From: Adiantum capillus-veneris
Taxonomy: Eukaryota > Streptophyta > Polypodiopsida > Polypodiales > Pteridaceae
Assembly: GCA_014529385.2 (NCBI GenBank)
Contig: CM043959.1
Location: forward strand, 64,247,753-64,311,752
DNA: 64,000 nucleotides
Reading direction: 5' to 3'
The notes under the pieces are model-generated. The model was not told the DNA's origin, did no database searches, and saw only the letters and a list, made by a program, of their open reading frames with translations. The position numbers and the translations under genes are program-made. This document shows, piece by piece, positions 27,700 to 38,198 of the stretch (positions within the stretch are counted from its first letter, which is position 1; the number at the start of each line of letters is the position of its first letter).

Positions 27700-29273
27700 T
27701 TATGCTTTGGTTGTGTCTAGCCTACATGATGTTGAGGAGCTTCTGTCTTTTGATGAAGCACAGAATTTAGAAAATTGGATGGTTGCCATGCAATCAGAAT
27801 ATGATGCACTTATAGAAAATGACACATAGACTTTATGTGATTTGCCTCGTGGCAAAAAGGCCGTTGGTATGAAGTGGGTTTACAAGTTGAAATGCAAGCC
27901 GGATGGAGAGATCGATCGCCGTAAGGCTCGACTTGTTGCAAAGGGTTATGCACAGCAAAAAGGCATAGATTATGAAGAAACCTTTGCTCCCACTTGTCGT
28001 ATGACTACTGTGCATTTTCTATGTGCATTGGCAGCTAATTTTGGTTGGGATGTACATCAATCAGACATTGTTACTGCTTTCTTGAATGGTGACATATTTG
28101 AGGAAGTTTATGTAACGCAGCCTCGCAGTTTTGTCATAAAAGGACAAGAGGACAAAGTGTGCAGATGTAAGAAGGATTTGTATGGGTTGAAGCAATCTCC
28201 TCGTGCTTGGTATGAGAAAGTTGACACTCATTTGGTCAAATAAGGCTTTCTTAACAGTCCAACAGAAAGCACATTGTATGTAAAGCGTGAGGGTGATGTA
28301 CTTCTCATTGTGGTTCTTTATGTCGATGATTTGCTGATCACTGGACCAAATGAGAGACATATTGCTGAATTTAAGGCTGATTTGAATGCTACTTTCAAGA
28401 TGAAAGATTTGGGGTTGTTGCATCATTACTTGGGTATACATTTTAAGCAGTGTGATGGTGGTATTGCCTTGTGTCAAAAAAGCTACATAGAGACATTGCT
28501 ATGTAAGTTTCGACTTGAGATTGCAAACCTATTGCCACTCCCATGGAAATAGGTTTGAAGTTGAGTCTACATGATGTTGGCGATCTTGCTGATGTCACTC
28601 TTTATCAAACTACTGTTGGCTGCCTCATTTATGTATGCAACACGAGGCCAGATATTCAATTTGCAGTCTCATATGTTATTAGATTTATGCATAGCCTAGG
28701 GTCTAAGCATTGGCAGGCTGTCAAGAGGATTTTTTGCTACCTTAGTGGCACTTTACATCTTGGCTTGTTTTATCCCAAGGGAAATCATTGCCAGCAGACT
28801 TACATGCTTTTTCGGACTCAGATTGGGCTGGTTGTTTTGACACACAAGTGTCCACAAGTGGTTTTTGTTTCATGCTTGGCAATTCATGTATATCATGGTT
28901 GAGCAAGAAGCAACCTACTGTGGCCACTTTGAGTTGTGAGGCTGAGTACAGGGCAGTCTTCACAACTACGATTGAGTGTGTATGGCTCAGATGCCTTATG
29001 GATGATTTGGGTGTTAGACAGGACACTTCCAACACTATCTACACTGGCAGTCACAGCGCATTAGTAGTTGCAAGGAACCCAGTTTTTCATGCTCACACAA
29101 AGCACATTGAGGTGCATTACCACTATGTGAGGGAGAGGCTCTCAGCAGGAGAGAACAGCTTGGCTTGTGTGCCAACACAGGACAACCTTGCAAATCTTTT
29201 CACAAAGGCATTGTCTTGTGAGAAGCTTGAAGCTTTCCGCAAAACTTTGGGCTTACTCCCCTTTGTGGACTGA
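27700..29273 (+). pseudogene. Copia-2 reverse transcriptase and RNase H
   Basis: RVT_2 blocks: GMKWVYKLKCKPDG, ARLVAKGYAQQKGIDYEETFAP, the DIVTAFLNGDIFEEVYV block, LYGLKQSPRAWYEK, and catalytic YVDDLLITG at about 28316-28340. RNase H H1 at 28790-29230 (DSDWAGCFD, SCEAEYRA, SHSALVVARNP) ends with LANLFTKALS. Stops at about 27827 (TAG) and 28241 (TAA), and frame changes near 28540 and 28785. The RNase H block DSQ is replaced by GSH, which removes one expected acidic residue. Confidence 0.88.
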
Positions 29274-29338
29274 TCATGTCCTCAGGGCATGGCACTTCCC
29301 TTTACTCATGTGCCAGCTCTCGTTCATCGCATCACTCC

Positions 29339-29346
29339 AGGGGGGA
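29339..29346 (+). other. Copia-2 polypurine tract
   Basis: AGGGGGGA two bases before the 3' LTR, where plus-strand DNA synthesis is primed in this family. Confidence 0.8.
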
Positions 29347-29348
29347 TT

Positions 29349-29575
29349 TGTTACCATATACATGTGGTAGTGATGTGTGTGAACACACTAGGACCACCGG
29401 GGCATTTTTTTCCTCTTTAGGAGGTTTTTTCCCTCGAGAATTGTATATATGCCCATCACTCTAGGGCTATCTATCTTTCCATTGCACACTAAGTAACACA
29501 CTCTCTATTGTGTGCCTTGAGCTTCCTTCGTCTTCTCCAAGCTGTGTGTGTTTCATTGCAACCCTAATTCCAACA
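29349..29575 (+). repeat. Copia-2 3' LTR
   Basis: 227 bp, about six differences from the 5' LTR, followed by target copy CATAT at 29576-29580. Confidence 0.95.
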
Positions 29576-31096
29576 CATATCACACATTTTGAAACATACT
29601 CTTGTATGTCCACTTTCATGGTGGGTGGACCAATAAAAATACGTCTCTACTCCTTGAAGAGTAGGTTGAATCCCTAGGTTGAATCCCTCTATGCCCCGCA
29701 TAGGGAGGAGCATGGGATTCATACATCACTTTCTCACGAAGGGACTGAATAACACATAGCATGTTGCCATGGAGAAGATAACCATCCTGCAAGGTGAATG
29801 GTTCCTCTTTATTCCCTAAGGCAAGGACTGACATTATGTCCTTAAAACCCAGGTCAATAGCATAGTCCTCTATCATGGAAGATAGATCATTATGAGTTGC
29901 TATAGACACCGCATTTTCCCTTGGTCGTCATGATAGTGCATTGGCTACTTGATTATGCTTACCAACAATATGACCAATATGAAAATTGAATTATGAAAGT
30001 AAATTTTCCCACCTCATTTGTTTGTCGGACAGCTTGGTTTGCGTCATGAAGTACTTGAGGCTTTGGTTTTCCGTTTGCAAGATGAATGGAGTTCCAAAAA
30101 GATAGTGCTTCCATGTGTCTAGGGCATGTAGAACAGCTAGTAGCTCTTTCTCATGTATGCCCAACACTCGTTCATTGGTATTGAGTCTTCGACTTTCATA
30201 TGCTATGGAAGGCCTTTCTTAGAGCAAGACTGCTCCAAGGCAATCTCCACAAGCATCACATTGGACCTCAAATGGTTTTGAGAGGTCTAGTAGTGTAAGC
30301 ACTGGTTGGGAGGTAAGCTTTTCTTTAAGTTTATCAAAAGCTTTTTGCTCTTTAGTAGTCCATGCATACTTAACGTTCTTTTTTTTGTTAAGTCATGTAA
30401 TGGTCTTGCTATTTGAGAGAATTTTTCTATGAAGTGTCTATAGTATGCACACATACCAATAAAGATTCATAGCTCATGTAGATTCCTTGGGTTAGGCCAT
30501 CCTTTTATTACCTCTAACTTTGATGGATCCATACGGATACCATAATGTGACCTAAGTACTGAATCTCTTGAAGGAAAAATTCATTCTTCTTTTCGTTAAC
30601 AAAAAGTTTATTCTCCCTCAAAGCTTGAAAGATTACCTAGAGGTGTTGCTTATGCTCTTCAAGAGAATTAAAGTAGATGATGATATCATCAAAGAATACT
30701 AGTGAACTTGCGATAGACCCTAAAAATTTTCTCCACTAGGCGGTTGAATGTGGCCGGAGCATTTGCCAAGCCAAAAGGCATGACAAGATATTCATAAAGA
30801 CCAAACGTTGTGCAAAAAGTAGTCTTTAGAATATCTTCTTTCACTATCCTTACTTGATGATAGCCACTTTTTAGGTCAATCCTACTGGAGTAGGTTGAGC
30901 CTTGTAGCTTATCAAACAGATCTTCTACTCGCGGTACGGGAAATCTATTTTGGATAGTGATCCGGTTTAGTGCTCTATAGTCGACACACATACGATATGT
31001 ACCGTCTTTCTTTTGCACTAGTAGGATTGGTGAACAAAAGGGAGAGGAGCCAGGCCTCACCATCCCCTTATCTACCAATTCATGCACTTGCCTCAT
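29576..31096 (-). pseudogene. A2 integrase zinc domain, RNase H and reverse transcriptase
   Basis: 29616-29909 is the integrase N-terminal part (YESHAPPYAGHRGIQP), with a small local repeat (AGGTTGAATCCCT twice near 29665-29690). 29930-30360 is RNase H in broken frames. 30689-31096 is a clean RT piece: QKKDGTYRMCVDYRALNRIT, RFPVPRVEDLFDKLQGSTYSS, motif A SRIDLKSGYHQ with the first catalytic Asp, and LVMPFGLANAPATF. The YxDD box lies beyond the frame end near 30690-30700 and is broken by a small deletion. Confidence 0.85.
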
Positions 31097-31167
31097 AATC
31101 TCCTCTTGTTGAGCTTGAGAAACTCTATAAGGAGGCTTATTAGGCTGTGAGCTCCCAGGTAGAAGCT

Positions 31168-31602
31168 CTATTGTATGGTCGCCATCCCCTCATTTTGGAG
31201 GTAACTCCATAGGGATGTCAAGATAAAAACATCTTGGAATCTATTTTGAAAATTAGACAACTCTACTTCTTCTTGATCCCTACCACTTTGTTTTGGTAAA
31301 ACATTAGCATCATTTATGGACTCTTTGACAAAAATCATATACGCGAAAACTGAGCTTTTCATTGACTTATCAAAAGTAGGTGAATTTACAAGAGGTATAG
31401 TACAACCCAACTCATTGGCATCTATATACATGTTCTTTTCCCTATAGGTGGAAAAAATTCTCTTGTTAGGGAACTTCATGTTGGCAGTCATGCGGTTGAA
31501 CCATGGTGCCCCTAGGATAGCATCCTCATGTTGGAGAGGGGAGATGAAAAAGTCTTCTTTGTCGACGTAGCTTTGGACATGAAGCCTCAATTTCCCAATC
31601 AA
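31168..31602 (-). pseudogene. A2 protease-region fragment
   Basis: Same segment as the A1 4079-4618 frame (LRLHVQSYVDKEDFFISPLQHEDAILGAPWF...), but with a single copy of the block that A1 has twice. It contains the ILGAPW strand of the retropepsin fold. The DTG half is not readable in this copy. Confidence 0.75.
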
Positions 31603-31879
31603 GGGAGTAACGGAGGCTTGTTGTCCCTTAAAATCTTGAATGCTCCCTCACCTTTCCCCAAGCATAGAAAAGGGATGACCCTTTGCAATGAGCATCTTCT
31701 TTTGGAGCTTCGATTGTGGAAGCTCTAGGAGTCTCATGTCGTGCATTTCTTTTGGGACAAGAACGGTAACCATGCCCTTGCTCCCCACACTAAAAATTTA
31801 TGATTCTTTTGAAAAGCCTCTAGCTCTTTAAGAGAGAGTTTACTTTAACCTTTGTAAGCACCCTTCTCCTTGGTCTTGT

Positions 31880-31881
31880 TT

Positions 31882-31925
<44 letters not shown>

Positions 31926-31926
31926 G
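31880..31926. repeat. (GTT)n trinucleotide array in the A2 gag
   Basis: About 15 GTT units, read as AAC (Asn) by gag on the minus strand; A1 has five Asn codons at the same place (about 4970-4985). Confidence 0.95.
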
Positions 31927-32907
31927 GAGTTACCTTGGGAAGAGTTTTGAGCATTGTTCTTTCCTCTTGAATTATGTCGGTCTTTGTTTTCCATGGCTTG
32001 GTGTTCCTTTTCCCCCTTGTTGGAAATCAATGCGAGAAGCAACCATAGTGTGGTGGATGACTCGATGATAGTACTAGGCCGTTGTGAGTTGACAAGCTCG
32101 ACCATTTCTTCAGGTAATCCCACACAAAATTGTTGCTTTTGCTTGGTGAAGTCTATCTTTTCAAAGACTATAGCTTTGAGATGTAAATCCCAAAAACAAT
32201 CCACATATTTGTGGATAGATTCATTGGACAGTAGCTTTAAACTCTGCCATGCGTTGAGCACTTTATATTTGGCGTCGCTTGCAAGGAATTGTTTCATGAT
32301 GGAAACTCGTAGAGTTTTCCATGTCTTTGGAGCTTCACCAATGCCACAAAGGCTAGACCACCATTGTCGAGAAGATTTTTGAAAGTGCATAGCTACATGA
32401 TGTAGCTTGGAGGACTCTATGAAGCTCTCGTCTCCAAAGGCAGCATCAAATTGTTGGATGAAGGCCAAAACTTTGTCAGTAGCACCAAAGGTGCCATCAT
32501 AGGTCAAAAAAGAGATACTCTTTCCTCCCTCCTTGAACTTCTTAATCTTGTAGGACCTTTTCCAAGGAGGATAGCATTTGTGATGTCCTCTCCTCTTGTA
32601 TTCTCTAGGAGAATAGTCGTTGTTTTCATTGAAAGAGGAGGAAGATGACGAAGAAGGAGAAGAGGGTGACCTCTTTCTTGCCGTTTTCTTTCTTTGTTTC
32701 CTCTCTTCCCTTTTAGAGTGACAAGGAGAAGGAGTATAGGATCATCTTTTCCTCTTGGGAGGAGTTGGGGATCGTCGAGACCTCCGTCTTTGTGGAGCCA
32801 CATCTTTGGAGGAATTGAGAGATTCACTTCTTTCTCGTTCATTGGATTCCTCCTCTTCTCTTATTGGAGAGAGTCTTCTTTTGGAAGTCTCTACAAGAGG
32901 CTTCTTA

Positions 32908-32910
<3 letters not shown>

Positions 32911-32981
<71 letters not shown>
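32911..32981. repeat. (TC)n array inside the A2 gag
   Basis: About 35 units. The same point in A1 (near 5960) has only a few CT units, so the array grew after the copies split. Confidence 0.97.
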
Positions 32982-32984
<3 letters not shown>

Positions 32985-33569
32985 TGGAGAGGTAGGGAAA
33001 TACCATAAGCACAAAGTTGTTGGGTAACTCTGGCTTGCAAGGCAGAGTTTCCCAAAGCTTGTTGCAACCTAGTAACAAGATAGTTCACAAACATTGGGGC
33101 ATCATTAGTAGCACCTTAATGTGCAAAATCAAAGTTTTCAATATTCATTCTACTCTCTTTATTATTGTTAGCCATGCTAATTAAACTTATTTATATGCTA
33201 CTTTGTGCTTCAGTACCCTCAAATACCTTAGTTGCTACTCTTCTTTACTTTTGAAAATTAGCTCTCAAGTAGCCACACCCGTGGTTTGAAGACTGTTGAT
33301 TGCAAAGAGTAGTGGAGAGGGTCTAACATTGCTCAGTTGATTATGGGTCTTGTTGAGCTTGCTAGTAGCTCAATAATGTATAAGCCAAAGGCAAGCCCCA
33401 AAAGACTCCATTATTAAGTCTATAGTTCCCAACTGTGTACCTCAAAATAAGTCCTTTTCAACCAAGATAATAGATCCATGTCCCACTTAACCTCTTGCAA
33501 TGAACAGATCCAACCTTTCATGGACAACTTAAGGACCTCTCTTCTTAAGCAAGAAAAGGGAAACCAATA

Positions 33570-33581
33570 GCTCTGATACCA
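33570..33581 (-). other. A2 primer binding site (iMet)
   Basis: Minus strand TGGTATCAGAGC, the exact plant consensus, one base inside the LTR edge at 33583. Confidence 0.92.
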
Positions 33582-33582
33582 A

Positions 33583-34150
33583 TGTAATGGAGATGAAGGA
33601 GATGGCAAGCATGCACTTTGGAGCATGGCTCTTGGTTGGATTTGCATTTCATAGCCAAGAGTTGTTGGTGTAGGCTCTCCACTTCTCAAGTTTGGAGAAG
33701 GAGATGGAGTTCTTGCACAACACGCTATGAGAATGAGAGTGTGTGTCAGTGTGTCAGTGTGTGAGAAAAGGTTTTTGGGCAAGCACACCCCCTCCTAGCT
33801 TGGGTCGACCCCTCCTTGTAGCTCATGCTTGAAGCTCATTGGCTCATGTCAAGCCTAGCCAATCACAAGCCTAGGTCATTTCAAGCGATAGAGGTGGCCT
33901 TTTTTCAAGTGTCCTCCTTTTCCCTTTGAGAGAGAGGGCTTGAATAATGCTTAAACAATCAATTAAACAAACTAGATTCTCATCGGACCCCTTTAGAGGC
34001 TAACCAATAGACTTGAGGCACCTTATGAGGGCAACATGGGGAGGAGCTTGGCATGTGTCCTTGTTGCCTTTTTAGACTTGGATTGCCTTGAGTAAGTGTG
34101 TGCGTGTTATCTCTCATGCCCCTATTTGCATAGCTTGCCCCCCCCCTTTT
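33583..34150 (-). repeat. A2 LTR (internally deleted and truncated)
   Basis: Begins TGTAATGGA like A1 but jumps directly to GAAGGAGATGGCAAG, which in A1 lies about 530 bp further in. Homology continues to about 34150 and then stops short of the TGACA end. The flank to 34255 is unassigned. Confidence 0.75.
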
Positions 34151-34253
34151 GCGTAGGGATGGACGTAACTTTTTGGCAAGCATTTTCCTACGAGCGCTTT
34201 TTTGGAATCCAATGAGCAGATTCCAAAAAGATTCTTTCTCCCTTCTCAACTTT

Positions 34254-34255
<2 letters not shown>

Positions 34256-34327
<72 letters not shown>
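34256..34327. repeat. (CT)n array at the element D left end
   Basis: About 36 units directly abutting the LTR. It hides the LTR terminus and any target duplication. Confidence 0.98.
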
Positions 34328-34331
<4 letters not shown>

Positions 34332-34483
34332 ACCGCCGTCCACTTCTAGTAGTCATGGGCCGGGCTTATCGGTCCAATAGAAAAAGGATAACAGTGATGA
34401 TCGCCGATGAGAGGCGCACTCTAACTGGAACATTCAAGGGTTAGTTGGCTAAGCATGGGCGCCTCAGAGTGAATGGGTGAGCT

Positions 34484-34499
34484 CATATAAAAGTCACCT
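34484..34499 (+). promoter_or_regulatory. TATA box of the element D LTR
   Basis: TCATATAAAAGTCACC; the same motif stands at 47990-48005 in the 3' LTR. Transcription would start roughly 30 bp downstream, before the GT tract. Confidence 0.55.
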
Positions 34500-34578
34500 A
34501 AACCAAAAAATCACTTATTCTCTCATTTGTGCAATTGAAGAGTGCTCTTGCTCCATCTCCAGCTTCTTCTTCATCTCC

Positions 34579-34733
<155 letters not shown>

Positions 34734-34918
34734 TAGGCGTGTGATCGAGCATTGTGACGGCACGACAGTGGCGAGGCAGTTGACCATGGCACGGCGGTAG
34801 CTCCCTCTTCTTCGCGGAAAGGAATCCTCCACGAAGCCGAGCTTAGGGCGGTGAGTGACACACCCTTGCTCCCTTGAGCTTGCTAGATTTATCTGGTTGT
34901 GTGCTTGCGACTCTTCAA

Positions 34919-35512
34919 ATGAAGGGTCTTGGGTTGTACTACCTTGGGTCTTTATCTGACTACATTATGGAAGGGCATCCTACAGCAAACCCCGAGCAAG
35001 TAAACAAAAACGTACCTGTCTGGGCCCCACAGCATGGATTTAGTGTATTTAGTCTCTTTATAGAAACTTTTAGTAGAGCTACTCGCTCTGAACATGCAGC
35101 TAGTGAAGTTAACGAAGGTGAGGGAGAGGTAGATTTGCCTTTGGTATCTCAAAGGGAGCCTATACTCCCCAAGAGTGTCCACATCGATATCATGCTCCCT
35201 GCTTTCATGGAAGACCCTGCAAAGCAATCACGCCCCGAAGTTCTACTACTCGATGGTAGGAGTCTTGCGGAGGTGCAAGAAGTTGAGCATTATATGCAAG
35301 TGGCTAGGGAGAGGGAAATGGATAGTTTCCTAGAACAACGCCGAGTCATGAAGGGAAAGACCCCTGGGACAACAGGCATAGCAATCAAGCAATCGAGTGC
35401 TCTTGAGTTAGTAGGCAATGTGGATCAAACTGTGGGGAGCAACAATGCTTCCACCTTAAGGGAAACCTCTAGTATGTTGGGGCTAGAGGGGTTATTTCTC
35501 AACGAAAATTGA
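34919..35512 (+). CDS. Element D N-terminal frame of unknown function
   Basis: Open from 34874, but the Met at 34919 lies inside the internal region rather than the LTR and is the more likely start. The protein (about 198 residues) has a proline-containing, mostly acidic sequence with an Arg-Glu-rich helix (VEHYMQVAREREMDSFLEQRR). No family was recognised. It stands in the place where some plant Gypsy elements carry an extra frame or a Gag N-terminal extension. Frames at 35799-36125 and 35974-36357 (Pro-rich, with PRPRPRP) may be the broken continuation leading into gag. Confidence 0.45.
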   Translation: MKGLGLYYLGSLSDYIMEGHPTANPEQVNKNVPVWAPQHGFSVFSLFIETFSRATRSEHAASEVNEGEGEVDLPLVSQREPILPKSVHIDIMLPAFMEDPAKQSRPEVLLLDGRSLAEVQEVEHYMQVAREREMDSFLEQRRVMKGKTPGTTGIAIKQSSALELVGNVDQTVGSNNASTLRETSSMLGLEGLFLNEN

Positions 35513-36372
35513 GAATATGACCTAAAAATTGAAACCTTGACTGACATGTACACGGTTACACATACCATATAGTTTGGTTAGAAGTTGTACAATCTACTTC
35601 TAGCACCACAAGTCTAGAGGAGCGGCAACAGATGGTCTGCAATGTCATCCATAGCATCATCCAATCGGAGAGGCAAAACTGAGGGATTAACATTCCTTTA
35701 ACGGGTCTTATGAGATTCTTGGATACGAGCAAGGCCAGACAACTGACACTATCACAGATGGAAACTCCTTTAGTGAGTTCCATGGACCCTCATATATTGT
35801 GTTGCCTGGAGTTTCGGTACAGTCTGAACCCACAAGTAGTAGTTTTACTTTTCCAAATCTACCTCATATGTCTCTTGGAGACACTATGGCTATAATACCT
35901 ACTCCGGTGATGAGTAAAAAAAGTACCCCTTGGACCTCGTTTGTTAGCACTACACCACTACCTAGTAGCATAGGTGCCCCCAACAATACCTACAGGTGTG
36001 CATCAAGCCTATGTACTTGTTGCACCTCATGCCCACGTAGCTCCCACACCCCCAATTATGCCAAGGACTCACACTCCACAATGGCATTATTCGAGCTCTT
36101 ATTCAAGTGGGGCCATACCATCTAGCAATAACATGTCGTATCCGGCACCGGCTATGCCTAGGGCCACACCTATGGACTTTGGACCACCACTTGGTACACC
36201 ACCATACGAGGTATGGGACCTGAGGGCCGCGGGTATGCCAAGGCCAAGGCCAAGGCCAACTCCCATCCCACATGTAGTTCCAAGAGCGCCTGCACTTGCG
36301 GCCACTATACCTGCTTATTTAGGAGATTTGGCAGCATTTTCTCAAACCATCGGTTGATCTATTTCTAAGAAT

Positions 36373-37725
36373 ATGTGTAACACGCCTGATAGAGAGCTTA
36401 GAAGTAAGGCAGTACAAATAGCCAAGCTCACACAAAAATTTAGTGGAGATGGGGATGTGAGAAAGCATATTGAAGTGTTTGAAGAAATATGTGATTCTCT
36501 AGGAGAACACAATGACCTGCATAAGAGTAATGCTTTAAGCCTAACCTTAAGTGGGAAGGCTAGGGATTGGTATAGAACCCTAAGGGTGGAAGAAAAAATG
36601 ATTTACCCTACTCTTAGGAGACTGTTCTTGAAAGAAAACATACGAGAGGGAGTGCTTTGGGGTGTAGCCTCTCAACTCCAGAAAGCCCAACAAGAGGAAG
36701 GAGAGTCGGTGAGAGACTTTATTAGTTGCTTGAAGCATTTGAATCCTCGTTGTAATCCAAATGAGTGCTTCAATAATAACCAATTGCTTGATAGATTCAT
36801 TAGGGGATTACGACATGAGGATATCTACAATGGCCTAGTCATTAGAGGTATCACCACTTGGGAAGTATTCATTAGAGGTATCACCACTTGGGAAGCAATC
36901 ACCACCAATGCGATCCAATTGGAGGATAATTTAATGATTCAAGGAGAAAGAGTGTCTATTGAGCCTAAATCTACTAGCTCGAAAGCATCGGGCCATTAGC
37001 CAATGACCCTAAAGCCTATTGCTAAGGAGCCAAAGATATCTGAGATGACTTTAGCAGATCTTACCAAGGCCATTCAAGATAGTCTTAGAGACAATCGTGC
37101 TCCAAAAAACAATCATATGTATCCAAAAAGGGAGCAACAATGGTGCTCAGTATGCTATGGTCCGCATAGTACCAGTGAATGCCCTACTTTTAGAGTAAAA
37201 TTCAATGGTAATTTCAATGCATGTGGGAGGTATGGTCATCAAGCTAAGGATTGCATAGTATTTAAGCACGCAATGGCCAATAAACCAACCTTAGCATGGA
37301 CAGACACACCTCGAGTGCCTGCATTGATTCCGGCCCCACCTCTTGAACAAACGTCACAACACATGGTCCCTAGGGCCCAAAATGTTGTTCAAACAACACC
37401 CTTACCACCTCCAGTGCTAGGACCACAACCACCACATTCAAGAATCACTTTTGTGAATCAAGTGGATTGTGAGTCATCTATTGCTTGTTTGGAAGGCTGT
37501 CAGGAAGATATAGACCCTAGTATTGCCTATGGAATTGATGCGCTTGAAGAAAGTCCACAATACTACATGGAGGACTATTGGGGACAAGTCAAACATGTCT
37601 ATCAAGTAGCTACTCTTGCTGCAAGAGACCAAAATATCAATTACACTACCAAGAGACCACCTCTTCAATGCTATGAGTGTGGGGGTTCACATCGTGTGGC
37701 CAAGTGTCCTATTAATAAATTGTAA
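36373..37725 (+). pseudogene. Element D gag (capsid plus zinc knuckles, one in-frame stop)
   Basis: Residues 1-208 match the retrotransposon Gag capsid domain (VRKHIEVFEEICDSLGEH, LSGKARDWYRTL, the EGESVRDFISCLKHL block, DRFIRGLRHEDIYNGL). A TAG at 36997-36999 stops the frame, and it continues in the same frame from 37000 with three knuckle-like motifs: CSVCYGPHSTSEC, a second one whose first Cys is Phe (FNACGRYGHQAKDC), and CYECGGSHRVAKC. A 30-bp tandem duplication at 36841-36900 adds ten residues. The final codons and stop (37713-37725) come from the Penelope-like insertion, so the original gag-pro frame was cut here. Confidence 0.85.
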
Positions 37726-37836
37726 AAAATTATCAAGCGAGTGATACTCACCAAGAAGTGGGAAGAAAGGTGATAAGAGCAAAGAATGGTTTTTTGTTGA
37801 GGGGGGGGGGGGGAAGGCAATGAAATAGCACTAAAC
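37713..37836 (-). repeat. Penelope-like element terminal direct repeat, copy at its 3' side
   Basis: Matches 43193-43309 over its whole length (TAATRAATTGTAAAAAATTA, AGAAGTGGGAAGAAAGGTG, ATGGTTTTTTGTT, GCAATGAAATAGCACTAAAC), with a G run of 14 where the other copy has 8. I found no hammerhead ribozyme core (CTGATGA ... GAAA) in it. Confidence 0.85.
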
Positions 37837-38198
37837 GGGTTTTGCTATATAGAGCTCATCAGTAGTGCTAAATCCTTCACAAGGAGTGGGGGGGTATAAA
37901 TAAGGGTTGAGGGTTACAAAGCCAAGGTGGGTACAAAGTGAGGATTAAGAGGAGGATAGAGGGGTTTATTGGTACAACGCTATAAATATTCGGCATCTTT
38001 TGGTACAAAGGAGTAAATACTCTCCATTTTTGGTATAGAGTGTACTAAGAGGTGGGTAACATTAGGATAAGAGAGGCGAAAAAATTTAATCTAAGAGGAA
38101 GCATCAATGCACAAAATTCAAGGGGAGGGGGATCATCAAAGAGAGGTTCTAAAAAGGGGGGGGGGGGGACAAAAAGGTGCATCTATACTAGAGGATGT

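Larger units (their letters stand above)
24424..29575 (+). mobile_element. Copia-2: complete Ty1/Copia element with LTRs and CATAT target duplications
   Basis: 5.15 kb with 227-bp LTRs (24424-24650, 29349-29575) starting TGTTACCATATAC and ending AATTCCAACA. An exact iMet primer site follows at 24653-24664, a polypurine tract (AGGGGGGA) ends at 29346, and CATAT is repeated at 24419-24423 and 29576-29580. Gag, protease, integrase, RT and RNase H follow in Copia order. The LTRs differ at about six positions by eye (roughly 97 percent identity), so insertion is comparatively recent, yet the coding region has at least seven stops and about three frame changes. Confidence 0.96.
31845..33175 (-). 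pseudogene. A2 gag with poly-Asn and poly-(Arg-Glu) expansions
   Basis: 31845-32507 is the capsid core (FIESSKLHHVAMHFQKSSRQWWSSLCG) and a linker holding a long Asn run coded by an AAC array. The N-terminal segment at 32742-33175 is broken by the CT array at 32911-32981, which reads as alternating Glu-Arg where A1 has only a short EEREL. The knuckle near 31770-31800 has lost its middle cysteines. The start near 33175 (ATG on the minus strand at about 33173) matches the A1 start. Confidence 0.8.
24091..34150 (-). mobile_element. Gypsy element A2, interrupted by Copia-2
   Basis: Second family-A copy. Right to left: truncated LTR (33583 to about 34150), exact iMet primer site, gag, protease, RT, RNase H, integrase zinc domain, then Copia-2 (24424-29575), then the integrase core to about 24180. 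The CATAT target copies on either side of Copia-2 rejoin the integrase reading. All modules have stops or shifts. The LTR is shorter than that of A1 because about 500 bp of its inner part and its outer end are missing. Confidence 0.9.

Noticed and set aside
36997-36999. Programmed stop readthrough between the capsid and knuckles of element D
   Set aside because: The context after TAG is not a known readthrough signal, and a C-to-T mutation explains it more simply.
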